From NCBI GenBank assembly GCA_021740825.1, contig JAIOZA010000017.1:1-64000 (forward strand): a DNA stretch of 64,000 nucleotides, in the 5' to 3' direction. Below, piece after piece: positions 1-8,523 of this stretch (the first letter of the stretch is position 1; each line of letters begins with the position of its first letter). The stretch is from Bacteroidia bacterium (GTDB lineage Bacteria; Bacteroidota; Bacteroidia; B-17B0; Aurantibacillaceae). A program made the position numbers and the translations under genes. The notes beneath the pieces were generated by a model. It was not told where the DNA came from, did not search any database, and worked only from the letters and a program-made list of their open reading frames with translations.

Positions 1-152
1 ACAAGGCTTTTCATTTTTCGTGGTAAATCATATTGCTAATTAGTTGCTCTCCAGCAGAGCTAATGTCCTCTTTTGACTTACAGGGCTAGTATAACAATTA
101 TTTTTATCAAAAGCACCAACTATTTTTTGCACCATTACCTTTTTTAAAAAAC
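1..152. other. Window edge, no convincing gene
   Basis: No convincing gene is visible. A minus-strand reading frame of about 31 codons starts with the ATG whose complement lies near position 133, but it has no recognisable motif. The stretch sits just outside the left 50-bp inverted repeat and may be a remnant of the sequence into which that unit inserted, or plain intergenic DNA. Confidence 0.4.
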
Positions 153-202
153 TACAACCTTGAAATATTCAAGTTAAATTTGAATATTTCAAGGTAAGTG
201 TT
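153..202 (+). repeat. Left 50-bp inverted repeat of the ATPase cassette
   Basis: This 50-bp sequence recurs in inverted orientation at 1385-1434 with one mismatch (G at 173). It is itself a palindrome: 15-bp arms at 158-172 and 180-194 around a 7-nt spacer, able to form a hairpin or cruciform. It ends one base before the stop codon of the ATPase gene (204-206), so it could also terminate that minus-strand transcript. The pair of repeats and their tight fit to a single gene suggest termini of a small mobile unit. No target-site duplication is obvious outside the repeats. Confidence 0.9.
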
Positions 203-203
203 T

Positions 204-1373
204 TTATATTTTTGGTAAATATTTAGTAATAAACGTTAATAAATCAACAACTATTATTTTATTTTTATTTATAAAATCAGCAGTTCCCGAACATATTACA
301 AAATTAAGTTTACTCCCTAAATCCTCTATACTATTATAATATCCTTTAGATACCACAGGCGCTTTACTTAATTTTATTTCAACGCATGCTTTAACAGTAT
401 TTCCATGTACTAATACTAAATCGCATTCGGCACCTGCGTGGGTTCTGTAGTAATAAGCGTCAATTCGGTTTGGTGCTGAATAAATAATTTGACTAATGAC
501 ATAACCTTCCCAGGATGCACCAACAGATGGATGATTGAGTAATTCTTTGTCGTTATGTATTCTAAGTAAGTAATGTAAAATACCGCTATCATTAATGTAT
601 ATTTTTGGCGCTTTTAATATTCGCTTACCATTGTTTACAAAGTAAGGCGGTAATCGCCGAATTAAAAAAGCGGCTTCTAAATAATCTAAATAGCGTTTTA
701 CTGTTGTGCCACTTAATTCTAATGATGATCCAAGATTTTCAGAGTTTAATATAGATCCTTGCAAATGCGCTAACATACCCCATAGTTTTCGCATAACAAT
801 TGGTGAAAATCGCACGTCAAATAAAAATGGTAAATCTCTTTCAATATAAGTAGTTACAAAAGCATCTAGCCAACCAAACACCATTTCGTTATCTTTTAAA
901 GTCAATGGTTTTGGAAAACCTCCTCTAAACCAATGTCTTTTTAAGCTAATAGTTGCTGGTAATTCTCTTAAAGCAATTGGATGTAAATTAAAATAATATA
1001 CACGGCCGGCCAAACTTTCAGAAGCGCCTTTCAATAAATCGGGTGATGCAGAACCAGTAATAATAAACCGAGCAGGTTTTCGTTTTTCATCTACTAAAGC
1101 CCTAAGCAGTGGAAATAGTTTTGGCATGCGTTGAACTTCATCAATCAATACGCAATCATCTATGTAATTGGTTAAATATTCTTCAGCATCTCTACTTAAT
1201 GTATTAAAATCGCTGTTTTTTTCTAAATCTAAATAGTGCGTTTTCTTTTTTAATGATTTAGTAATTTCTTTTACTAGCGTGGTTTTTCCAACTTGCCTAG
1301 GGCCTAATATCACAATAACTGGAAACTCCTTTAAATACTTATTTATAGTAGTTATTATTTCTCTATTTATCAT
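204..1373 (-). CDS. AAA ATPase with DUF4143 PD-(D/E)xK-like domain
   Basis: Predicted AAA_14/DUF4143 protein of 389 residues, normal for the family. It has a Walker A GPRQVGKT at residues 24-31, a Walker B ending in LIDEVQ (D78, E79), and a sensor-like IITGSAS near 104-110. A winged-helix-like stretch lies around 207-245. The C-terminal half carries E289, D318 and E332-I-K334, the layout of a PD-(D/E)xK nuclease-like fold. The family is widespread and patchily distributed in Bacteroidota and archaea; its biological role is not settled. Here the gene is alone, faces the same way as recJ, and is framed within a few bases by 50-bp inverted repeats, which hints at mobility. Whether the nuclease-like site is active is inference. 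The start is the ATG 11 bp inside the right repeat. Confidence 0.88.
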   Translation of the reverse strand: MINREIITTINKYLKEFPVIVILGPRQVGKTTLVKEITKSLKKKTHYLDLEKNSDFNTLSRDAEEYLTNYIDDCVLIDEVQRMPKLFPLLRALVDEKRKPARFIITGSASPDLLKGASESLAGRVYYFNLHPIALRELPATISLKRHWFRGGFPKPLTLKDNEMVFGWLDAFVTTYIERDLPFLFDVRFSPIVMRKLWGMLAHLQGSILNSENLGSSLELSGTTVKRYLDYLEAAFLIRRLPPYFVNNGKRILKAPKIYINDSGILHYLLRIHNDKELLNHPSVGASWEGYVISQIIYSAPNRIDAYYYRTHAGAECDLVLVHGNTVKACVEIKLSKAPVVSKGYYNSIEDLGSKLNFVICSGTADFINKNKIIVVDLLTFITKYLPKI

Positions 1374-1384
1374 AAAACAAAGAT

Positions 1385-1434
1385 AACACTTACCTTGAAA
1401 TATTCAAATTTAATTTGAATATTTCAAGGTTGTA
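1385..1434 (-). repeat. Right 50-bp inverted repeat of the ATPase cassette
   Basis: Reverse complement of 153-202 with one mismatch. Internal palindrome arms are at 1393-1407 and 1415-1429. It lies 11 bp upstream of the ATPase start codon, so besides being a possible element end it could be an operator through which expression is controlled. The recJ stop codon lies about 50 bp further on. Confidence 0.9.
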
Positions 1435-1481
1435 CTATTTTAATAATTAATAGTTTTTAGCGAAATTTTATGAATTTAATA

Positions 1482-3191
1482 TTAGGCAGAAGGCATAATT
1501 TCTTCCACTAATAATTGAATAGTAGTTGCACCTCTAAATTCATTTACTTTTATTTTATAAACTATATCTACAGGTATATTTCGTTTAAAGAAATTTAAAA
1601 AATCGCCTTTATTAAAAGCGATGGCTTCTATTTTAGTAAGTTGTGTATTGGGCTGGTAAACTTCTAATTTTAAGTGATTGTTGCCAACAATTTTTGCATA
1701 GCCCGTATCTAAAATATTTTTGCTACAAAATACAGGTGTCATGTTGTTTGGGCCATGCGGTGCAAACTGATTTAGTATGCGGATAAGTTTATCATTTATG
1801 TTATCCAATAAAATTTCTAAATCTATTTCTACAGTTGGATTTAGCATTTCTGTTTTGATGGTTCTTGAAACTTCGTTTTCAAATGCTTCTGCAAATGCTT
1901 TCACATTTTCTGTTTTTAAAGAAAGACCAGCTGCAAATTTATGTCCACCAAATTGTTCCAATAAATGACTGCAATTTTCAATGGCTGTATAAACATCAAA
2001 ATCTTTTACACTTCTAGCTGAACCCGTTGCCATGCCATTTGATTCAGTTAAAATAATTGTTGGTTTATAATAGCGCTCAATCATACGAGAGGCCACAATG
2101 CCAACAACCCCTTTATGCCAATTAGGATTAAACAATACCGTTGATTTTTTGAAAGGTGTAATAGGATCTAAATCCATAGTTTCAAAAGCTTCGTCGGTAA
2201 TGCTAATATCAATATCTCTTCGTTGAGAATTGGTTTCATTTATTTTTTTAGAAAATTCAGTAGCCTCATTCGTATCACTAATCAATAATTCTACAGCTTT
2301 TGAGCCATGTTCAATGCGACCTGCGGCATTTATTCTTGGCGCAATTGTAAATACTAATGTATTAATATCTAATTCTTTATCTTGTTGTTTGTTTAAGGCT
2401 AACAGGGCTTTTAATCCGGGACGAGGATTGGTATTAAGTAACTTTAATCCAAAATGTGCTAATACTCTATTTTCACCATCTATTGGCACAATATCTGCGG
2501 CAATACTAGTTACTACTAAATCTAAATAGTCAAACACTTCTTGTTCATCCATTCCGTTTTGGATACAAAAAGCTTGTGCCAATTTAAAGCCAATTCCACA
2601 TCCCGCTAATTCTTTATAAGGGTAGGGGCAATCGCTTTGTTTAGGATCTAAAACAGCAACGGCATTTGGTATGTCTTCGCCGGGCAAGTGATGATCACAA
2701 ATAATAAAATCTATGTTTTTAGAGTTAGCATAATCAATTTTATCGTTGGCTTTAATGCCACAATCTAGTGCAATAATTAAGCTGTAATTATTTTCAGAAG
2801 CATAATCAATACTTTTAAAAGAAATACCATATCCTTCGATGTATCTATCAGGAATGTAATAGCGTATTTCAGAAATATATTTTTTAAAAAAACTATATAC
2901 AAGCGCAACAGACGTTGTACCATCTACATCATAATCGCCAAATATTAAAACTTTTTCGTTGTCATTAATGGCTTTAATAATTCGTTCAATAGCAATGTTC
3001 ATTCCTTTCATTAAAAAAGGATCATGCAGCGTTTCTAAACTTGGCCTAAAAAAAGTTTTAGCTTCTTCAAAATTAGAAATGCCTCGTAACGCTAATAATT
3101 TTGCAATGGTTTCATCAACAGCTAAAGTACCTTGTAACTCAGAAATGACTTCTGAATTTTTTATGTGATGTATGTTCCATTTTTTTTGCAC
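1482..3191 (-). CDS. recJ: Single-stranded-DNA-specific exonuclease RecJ
   Basis: RecJ degrades single-stranded DNA 5' to 3' in recombination and mismatch repair. The 569-residue protein has the DHH-family metal motifs: D86-Y-D88-V-D90 (GDYDVDG), D143 in ALDCG, and D165-H166-H167. The DHHA1 half follows with RINAAGRI and GGHKFAAG, and a C-terminal OB-like region ends the protein. Length is typical of bacterial RecJ. The start MQKKWNIHHI is supported by the conserved N-terminus. The gene follows yebC on the same strand after a 111-bp gap. Nothing is missing or truncated. Confidence 0.97.
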   Translation of the reverse strand: MQKKWNIHHIKNSEVISELQGTLAVDETIAKLLALRGISNFEEAKTFFRPSLETLHDPFLMKGMNIAIERIIKAINDNEKVLIFGDYDVDGTTSVALVYSFFKKYISEIRYYIPDRYIEGYGISFKSIDYASENNYSLIIALDCGIKANDKIDYANSKNIDFIICDHHLPGEDIPNAVAVLDPKQSDCPYPYKELAGCGIGFKLAQAFCIQNGMDEQEVFDYLDLVVTSIAADIVPIDGENRVLAHFGLKLLNTNPRPGLKALLALNKQQDKELDINTLVFTIAPRINAAGRIEHGSKAVELLISDTNEATEFSKKINETNSQRRDIDISITDEAFETMDLDPITPFKKSTVLFNPNWHKGVVGIVASRMIERYYKPTIILTESNGMATGSARSVKDFDVYTAIENCSHLLEQFGGHKFAAGLSLKTENVKAFAEAFENEVSRTIKTEMLNPTVEIDLEILLDNINDKLIRILNQFAPHGPNNMTPVFCSKNILDTGYAKIVGNNHLKLEVYQPNTQLTKIEAIAFNKGDFLNFFKRNIPVDIVYKIKVNEFRGATTIQLLVEEIMPSA

Positions 3192-3302
3192 CGTAGTAGT
3201 TTTGAAAGTTAGATGGTTTTGAAAGTTAAATTGTTAAATAATTATAGAAAATTATAATCTAACTTCCTGACAATTATAACTCATTAAATCTCTAAACTTA
3301 TA

Positions 3303-4016
3303 TTAAGCAAGATTATGATAAACAGACATGATATCATCATCATCTTCCATTTTATCTAACATTTTTTGAAATTCAATTTCCTCTTCTTCACTTAATTCTT
3401 TTGTAGTTGTTGGGATAAATGTCTTAATGGTTTCTTTAACAACATATTTTTTGTCTTCTAAACCAGCTTGCATCATTCCAAAATCAGTAAAAGCCACTTG
3501 AACAATTAATTCATTAGTTTCATCATCCCAAGTTAATTCTTCTGCACCAAAATCAATTATATCTAATTCAACATCGTCATGGTTTAACCCTGTTGAATCT
3601 ATTTTAAATAAACCTTTTCGTTCAAACATAAAACTCACAGAGCCAGTAGTTCCAACAGAACCATTTGCTCTACTGAAATACAACCGTAAGTTTGCTATAG
3701 TACGTGTGGGATTGTCTGTAGCGCATTCTACTAATACAGGAACGCCAAATGGACCATAGCCTTCATATATAACTTCATCATAATTACTTGTATCTTTTTC
3801 CGAAGCGCGCTTAATAGCCGCGTCAATATTCGTTTTTGGCATATTAACAGCTTTAGCATTTGCTATGCAAGCTCTAAGGCGTGGGTTTAATTCAGGGTGC
3901 GGTCCACTAAGCTTTACAGCCATTACAATTTCTTTTCCAATTTTAGTAAACTGCTTAGCCATTTTAGCATAGCGTTTAAACATTGTTGCTTTTCTGGTTT
4001 GAAAAATACGTCCCAT
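3303..4016 (-). CDS. yebC: YebC/PmpR family protein
   Basis: YebC/TACO1 family protein of 237 residues. The family has been described as transcriptional regulators and, more recently, as factors that help ribosomes through difficult sequences. The N-terminus MGRIFQTRKATMFKRYAKMA is the Bacteroidota version of the GHSKW-type YebC start. The central YEGYGPFGVPVLVECATDNP and the following GSVSFMFERKG stretch are diagnostic. The C-terminus is acidic (EDDDD). It is transcribed toward recJ, and the gap of about 110 bp may allow cotranscription. The product is cytoplasmic. Confidence 0.95.
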   Translation of the reverse strand: MGRIFQTRKATMFKRYAKMAKQFTKIGKEIVMAVKLSGPHPELNPRLRACIANAKAVNMPKTNIDAAIKRASEKDTSNYDEVIYEGYGPFGVPVLVECATDNPTRTIANLRLYFSRANGSVGTTGSVSFMFERKGLFKIDSTGLNHDDVELDIIDFGAEELTWDDETNELIVQVAFTDFGMMQAGLEDKKYVVKETIKTFIPTTTKELSEEEEIEFQKMLDKMEDDDDIMSVYHNLA

Positions 4017-4106
4017 TATATATAAATCTTAAATTATCTAAATTTCGACAAATTTAACTCAAAATCTCAATTGCTTCATTATTTTTGCTGCAAATTAAGA
4101 ACAATC

Positions 4107-4421
4107 ATGAGCACTTTTCAGACTTTAGATACTTTTCAAGTTCATATACTATTACCTCAAATTTTTACGAGTCGTTTTGTTGCGCTTATCCCATCTCAGC
4201 GTCAGCGGGTTAATGAATTACTTGAAGACCGCACCATCCTAAATTATGCTTTGGATATTGATCGGAGTAATTTATGGCTTACGATGCAAGCTAAAGATCA
4301 AGCATCTGTCATGGATATCTTAGCTACGTTTCCAATAATTAAAGACGTTAAAGTAGAGATTTTTGAATTAGCTTTTTTTGATTCTGCTCCAATGGGTTTG
4401 CCTGATTTGATTATGAATTAG
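4107..4421 (+). CDS. Small conserved protein of unknown function
   Basis: A 104-residue protein if started at the ATG at 4107 (MSTFQTLDTFQVHILLPQIF); an in-frame ATG at 4071 would add 12 residues that look non-coding. There is no signal peptide or membrane segment. The layout (short strands, a central helix with SQRQRVNELL, then LWLTMQAKDQASVMDILATF) resembles a small ferredoxin-like alpha/beta barrel of the muconolactone-isomerase or YCII kind, but I cannot name a family with confidence. It is divergent from yebC, 90 bp away. Function unknown. Confidence 0.7.
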   Translation: MSTFQTLDTFQVHILLPQIFTSRFVALIPSQRQRVNELLEDRTILNYALDIDRSNLWLTMQAKDQASVMDILATFPIIKDVKVEIFELAFFDSAPMGLPDLIMN

Positions 4422-4656
4422 TAGATAGTCTTTCTGAAAATTAAATTACTTAGGGCAATACAGTTTTAAAGTAAGGCTAATTCAACTTATTATTAAAACT
4501 GCTTTTGTATTTCTGCTGCTGTAAATTGTTTTGCATACAGTGCTATTTATTGTTTATCAAAATTTTTAAATACTTGATTTTAAATTTTCACAAAGTATTA
4601 TAAACATTATTTTGAAGTAAGAAGTATTATATATAATTTTCAAAAAAATAAATTAC

Positions 4657-5940
4657 ATGAATACGTCAATTCCGTCAAAAAAATCAAAAGTATCAAAGCT
4701 TGCCGAAAATATTATTGGTTCTGAAATTATTAAACTTGCTGGTGAAGTAAATGAAAAAATAAAGCAGGGCGAAAAAATTTACAACATGACTATTGGAGAT
4801 TTTAATCCCAAGGAATTTCCTATTCCAGCAGAATTAAAACAATATATTGTTGATGCATATTTTGATGATCAAACAAATTATCCAGCTGCTGATGGTATGT
4901 TGGAATTAAGAAATGCAGTTTCTCATTTATTAAAAGAACGCGGAAATTTAGATTATAAAAATGATGAAATTTTAATAGCCGGTGGTGCTAGACCTATTAT
5001 TTACAGTATTTTTAGAGCTTTAGTAGATTCAAATGATACGGTTATTTTTGCAGTTCCGTCTTGGAATAATAACCATTATTCTTATTTGAACGCTGCAAAG
5101 GCAGTTGTAATTGAAGCAACCGCCGAACAAAATTTTATGCCAACAGCGGCAGATATTAAACCTTATATTCAAGAAGCAACTTTAGTAGCTTTATGTTCAC
5201 CTCAAAATCCAACGGGTACAATTTTTAGTAAAGAAGGTTTAGAGGAAATTTGTGATATGATATTAGCAGAAAATGCGCGTCGTGGTGCAGATGAAAAACC
5301 TGTTTATTTAATGTACGATCAAATTTATTGGGCCTTAACTTTTGGCAACAATAAACATTATAATCCGGTTGTATTAAGACCAGAAATGAAAGCGTTTACG
5401 GTTTTTGTAGATGGCATCTCAAAGTCATTGTCTGCTACTGGCGTGCGAGTAGGTTGGAGCATGGGACCAAAAGCAATTATTGATAAAATGAAAGCTATTT
5501 TAACGCACGTTGGAGCATGGGCTCCAAAAGCAGAACAAGTGGCAACGGCAAAATACTTAAGTAATTTGTCGATGTATGATGCTTTTATTGAAGAGCAAAA
5601 AACAAAAGTTATCACACGATTAGATGGTTTTTATAAAGGCTTTCAAGATTTAAAAAATGAAGGATTTAAAGTGGATGCCATTACGCCTCAAGCCGCCATT
5701 TATTTAACCATAAAATTTGATTTACATGGTTTAAAAAAAGCGGATGGAACTATCCTAACAACAACGAAAGATATTACTCAATTTATTTTAGATGAAGCTA
5801 AATTAGCCGTTGTTCCATTTTATGCCTTTGGCGCTGATGAAAATTCTACTTGGTATAGAATGTCCGTTGGAACTTGCAAAGTGAGCGATGTGCAAGATGT
5901 AATTACTAATTTAAGGTTAGCACTTCAAACGCTTTCGTAG
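4657..5940 (+). CDS. Class I/II PLP-dependent aminotransferase
   Basis: Fold type I aminotransferase of 427 residues, most like aspartate or aromatic aminotransferases. The PLP lysine is K256 in GISKSLSATG. N184 in SPQNPTG and D221-x-x-Y224 are the expected cofactor contacts, and GARP at 110-113 fits the phosphate-binding turn. Substrate cannot be decided from sequence. It stands alone, preceded by a gene-free 235 bp. The start MNTSIPSKKSKVSKLAENI is preceded by an A-rich stretch, typical for this phylum. The next gene is a secreted protein starting 91 bp downstream and probably unrelated. Confidence 0.92.
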   Translation: MNTSIPSKKSKVSKLAENIIGSEIIKLAGEVNEKIKQGEKIYNMTIGDFNPKEFPIPAELKQYIVDAYFDDQTNYPAADGMLELRNAVSHLLKERGNLDYKNDEILIAGGARPIIYSIFRALVDSNDTVIFAVPSWNNNHYSYLNAAKAVVIEATAEQNFMPTAADIKPYIQEATLVALCSPQNPTGTIFSKEGLEEICDMILAENARRGADEKPVYLMYDQIYWALTFGNNKHYNPVVLRPEMKAFTVFVDGISKSLSATGVRVGWSMGPKAIIDKMKAILTHVGAWAPKAEQVATAKYLSNLSMYDAFIEEQKTKVITRLDGFYKGFQDLKNEGFKVDAITPQAAIYLTIKFDLHGLKKADGTILTTTKDITQFILDEAKLAVVPFYAFGADENSTWYRMSVGTCKVSDVQDVITNLRLALQTLS

Positions 5941-6031
5941 GTCATTTTCTTTGTTCTAAGTTTTGACTGGACTTTTTTATTTTAGGTCCAATTTATTTTT
6001 TAGTATATTTACTAAAGCAAATTCAAATACA

Positions 6032-7978
6032 ATGAAAAAACTATTATTTTATTTACTACTATCAACTGCTATTGCTCCTCAAGTTTATTCTAATCCTGGA
6101 GATACCACGTGGGTAACTATTTACAACCTTCGCAAAATTACGCAGTGGGGAAATTATGATACGTCTGCTGTTTTACCAACAGGAAAAATATTTAGAAAAA
6201 TAAAATTACATTATATTTTAGGAAGATATGCTTGTCCGGCAGGAACGCAATATTGCGGTTCTTGGGATTATACAACGCAAGTTTATGCCAAACCTGCAAA
6301 CGCCGATACCGTTGAAATTGCAAGAATAATTACACCTTATGCAAATGATTGGCTAACTTCTAATAGAAAACATGATTTTACAGTTGATGTAACGGATTAT
6401 GCATCTATACTAAATGGTAATTTGGATTTTAGATATAAATATGACGGCTACTCTTGGGGATTTACCTTAACCTTAAAATTAGAGATGATAGAAGGAACGC
6501 CACCAATGAATGTTATTTCTGCTAAGAATATTTATGATGGTTACTTTTCTTATGGAAATACAACCTATCCGATAGAAAATTATTTAATTGAAAAATCCTA
6601 TCTCTATAATACACCTGTTGCAAAAGCATATATAAAAAATACAATTAGCGGTCATGGTGCAGATGATAATGATTGCAGTGAGTTTTGCAGTAAATACTAT
6701 AATCTAAAAATAAATGGAGCTGCTGTTTCTCAAAAACAATTATGGAAAAGTGATTGTGGAAAAAATGATATTTCTCCGCAAACAGGCACATGGCTTTATG
6801 ATAGAGCTAATTGGTGCCCCGGACAGATAGTATATCCAATTAATCATGACATTTCAGCAATTACAGCACCTGCATCTACGTTTTCTGTAGATTTAGATAT
6901 GCAGCCATACACCTCGCCAACGCAATCAAATACAGGAGGGTTCAATATTGTTTCGCAATTAATAACCTATGCTGCTCCAAATTACAGTAGAGATATTTCA
7001 ATTGAAGATATTATATCACCAAACCTAGATCCAAATTATGCACGATCAAATAATGCATGCAATAATCCAGTGATTAAAATAAAAAATACAGGTGCAAATC
7101 CAGTAACCGAAGTGGTTTTTAATTACGGAATTGCCGGAGGAGCTTCAAGTTCGTATACATGGACAGGGACATTAAATTTTTTAGAGGAAGCAATTGTTCA
7201 GTTAGGACCAACTTTGCAATTATATAACGGAAATACAACTAATCAATTTAATGTGGCTATTGATAAAGTAAACGGCATAAGTGCCGATGATAATAGTTTC
7301 AATAACACCTATGTGTCTACGTACAACGCTGTAAAAGTATATCCAAATAAATTTGTTGTTCAGTTTTCTACAAATGCTGCAACAAGTCCTATTAATCCTG
7401 GATTTAACGAAGCGCATTGGACAATTAAAGATATTAATGGGAACATAGTTGCTAGCCGAATAAATAATTTAAATAGCACTGTTTTTAAAGATACGGTTGA
7501 TTTACCAGATGGTTGCTACACTTTTACGATGGATGATGATGGTTGTGATGGAATTTCATGGTGGGCTTATCAGTATTATACACCAAATCCGGGAGCAGGA
7601 ACTTTAAGATTTAATAAATTAAGTCCTGCAATTCCTCTCAAAACATTTAATGGAGATTTTGGTTGCCAAATAAATGAACGATTTATGACCACTAGCACTG
7701 TTACAGCAATATATAATGAGGAAAACACAACGCTTTTTGATTTATTTCCAAATCCCACAACAAGTTCATTCATAAATTTAATTTATAGTAATAAGGAACC
7801 ACTCAATTATTCTATTACAGATATTACAGGTAAGGTGGTTAAATTTGGCCAAATAGATAATAATAACGCTGAATTACATCCTATTGAAATTGATGGATTG
7901 ATTAGTGGAATGTATTTTATGATTTGTAAGTTTGAGAAATCAGAAACAATAATTCGAAAATTTGTAATTGATAAATAA
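6032..7978 (+). CDS. PNGase F-like secreted glycoamidase with T9SS sorting domain
   Basis: The chosen start (ATG at 6032) gives a signal peptide MKKLLFYLLLSTAIAPQVYS; an upstream in-frame ATG at 5963 adds 23 implausible residues. Residues about 24-320 resemble the two jelly-roll domains of peptide-N-glycosidase F. GSWDY carries D79 at the position of the PNGase F catalytic Asp60. AYIKNTISGHG is followed by CSEFC, with E217 at the position of Glu206. DRANWCPG (258-264) matches DRAGWCPG. Glu118 seems replaced; D138 is nearest. Residues about 320-430 form a CARDB-like domain, then a Cys-containing beta domain. Residues about 567-648 (LFPNPTTSSF, then TDITGKVV and GMYFMICKF) are a type A T9SS sorting domain. 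The likely role is release of N-glycans from glycoproteins outside the cell or at its surface. The fold is well supported, activity is inferred. Confidence 0.85.
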   Translation: MKKLLFYLLLSTAIAPQVYSNPGDTTWVTIYNLRKITQWGNYDTSAVLPTGKIFRKIKLHYILGRYACPAGTQYCGSWDYTTQVYAKPANADTVEIARIITPYANDWLTSNRKHDFTVDVTDYASILNGNLDFRYKYDGYSWGFTLTLKLEMIEGTPPMNVISAKNIYDGYFSYGNTTYPIENYLIEKSYLYNTPVAKAYIKNTISGHGADDNDCSEFCSKYYNLKINGAAVSQKQLWKSDCGKNDISPQTGTWLYDRANWCPGQIVYPINHDISAITAPASTFSVDLDMQPYTSPTQSNTGGFNIVSQLITYAAPNYSRDISIEDIISPNLDPNYARSNNACNNPVIKIKNTGANPVTEVVFNYGIAGGASSSYTWTGTLNFLEEAIVQLGPTLQLYNGNTTNQFNVAIDKVNGISADDNSFNNTYVSTYNAVKVYPNKFVVQFSTNAATSPINPGFNEAHWTIKDINGNIVASRINNLNSTVFKDTVDLPDGCYTFTMDDDGCDGISWWAYQYYTPNPGAGTLRFNKLSPAIPLKTFNGDFGCQINERFMTTSTVTAIYNEENTTLFDLFPNPTTSSFINLIYSNKEPLNYSITDITGKVVKFGQIDNNNAELHPIEIDGLISGMYFMICKFEKSETIIRKFVIDK

Positions 7979-8030
7979 TCTATTTAGTGCATACTAATTA
8001 AAAAAAAATAGGATTAATTGTGAATAACTA

Positions 8031-8060
8031 TTGTTTGTATCACAAAATGTCTTATATTTG
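8031..8060 (+). promoter_or_regulatory. Bacteroidota-type promoter of rpsO
   Basis: TTG at 8031-8033 and TATATTTG at 8053-8060 are separated by 19 nt, matching the TTTG-N19-TAnnTTTG pattern of the Bacteroidota primary sigma factor. It lies 37 bp before the rpsO start codon. Confidence 0.7.
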
Positions 8061-8097
8061 TCACCCTATTTAAAGATAACATTAAACGACGAATAAC

Positions 8098-8367
8098 ATG
8101 TATTTAACATCAGAAGTAAAGAAAGACATTTTTAAAAAACACGGTGGTAGCGATAAAAACACTGGTTCTGCAGAATCTCAAGTGGCATTGTTTACGCATC
8201 GTATTGACCATTTAACAGGTCACTTAAAAAATAATAAAAAAGATTTTGGAACACAACGCGCTCTATTAAATTTAGTAGGTAAGCGTCGTGCATTATTAGA
8301 TTATTTAAAAAATACGGACATTATGCGTTACCGTGCGGTTATTAAAGTATTAGATATCCGTAAATAA
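8098..8367 (+). CDS. rpsO: 30S ribosomal protein S15
   Basis: S15 binds 16S rRNA early in small-subunit assembly. The 89 residues match the normal length. The family signature is clear: GSAESQVALFTHRIDHLTGH, then the R-A-L-L-N-L-V-GKRRALLDYL stretch. It is followed by a strong terminator and then pnp, the conserved rpsO-pnp order of many bacteria. A promoter of Bacteroidota type lies directly upstream. Confidence 0.98.
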   Translation: MYLTSEVKKDIFKKHGGSDKNTGSAESQVALFTHRIDHLTGHLKNNKKDFGTQRALLNLVGKRRALLDYLKNTDIMRYRAVIKVLDIRK

Positions 8368-8392
8368 TAATGGGTTATTGTTAATATTATGA

Positions 8393-8422
8393 GGCATTTC
8401 GGGAAACTGAAATGCCTTTTTT
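8393..8422 (+). terminator. Terminator after rpsO
   Basis: Perfect 8-bp stem GGCATTTC/GAAATGCC (8393-8400 and 8409-8416) with an 8-nt loop, followed by a run of T. It separates rpsO from pnp, so full cotranscription would need read-through or a second promoter. Confidence 0.85.
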
Positions 8423-8523
8423 ATTTAATACTTCGATAACCTAATTGTTCAGAAAATTAAGACGAAAAAAGAAAACAAATATAAATCCGTACCAAAAACG
8501 TTGGTACACAAAACAAAAACAAG

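Noticed and set aside
1-152. Target-site duplication next to the ATPase cassette
   Set aside because: Comparing the bases just outside 153 and 1434 shows no convincing direct repeat, so transposition is not proven.
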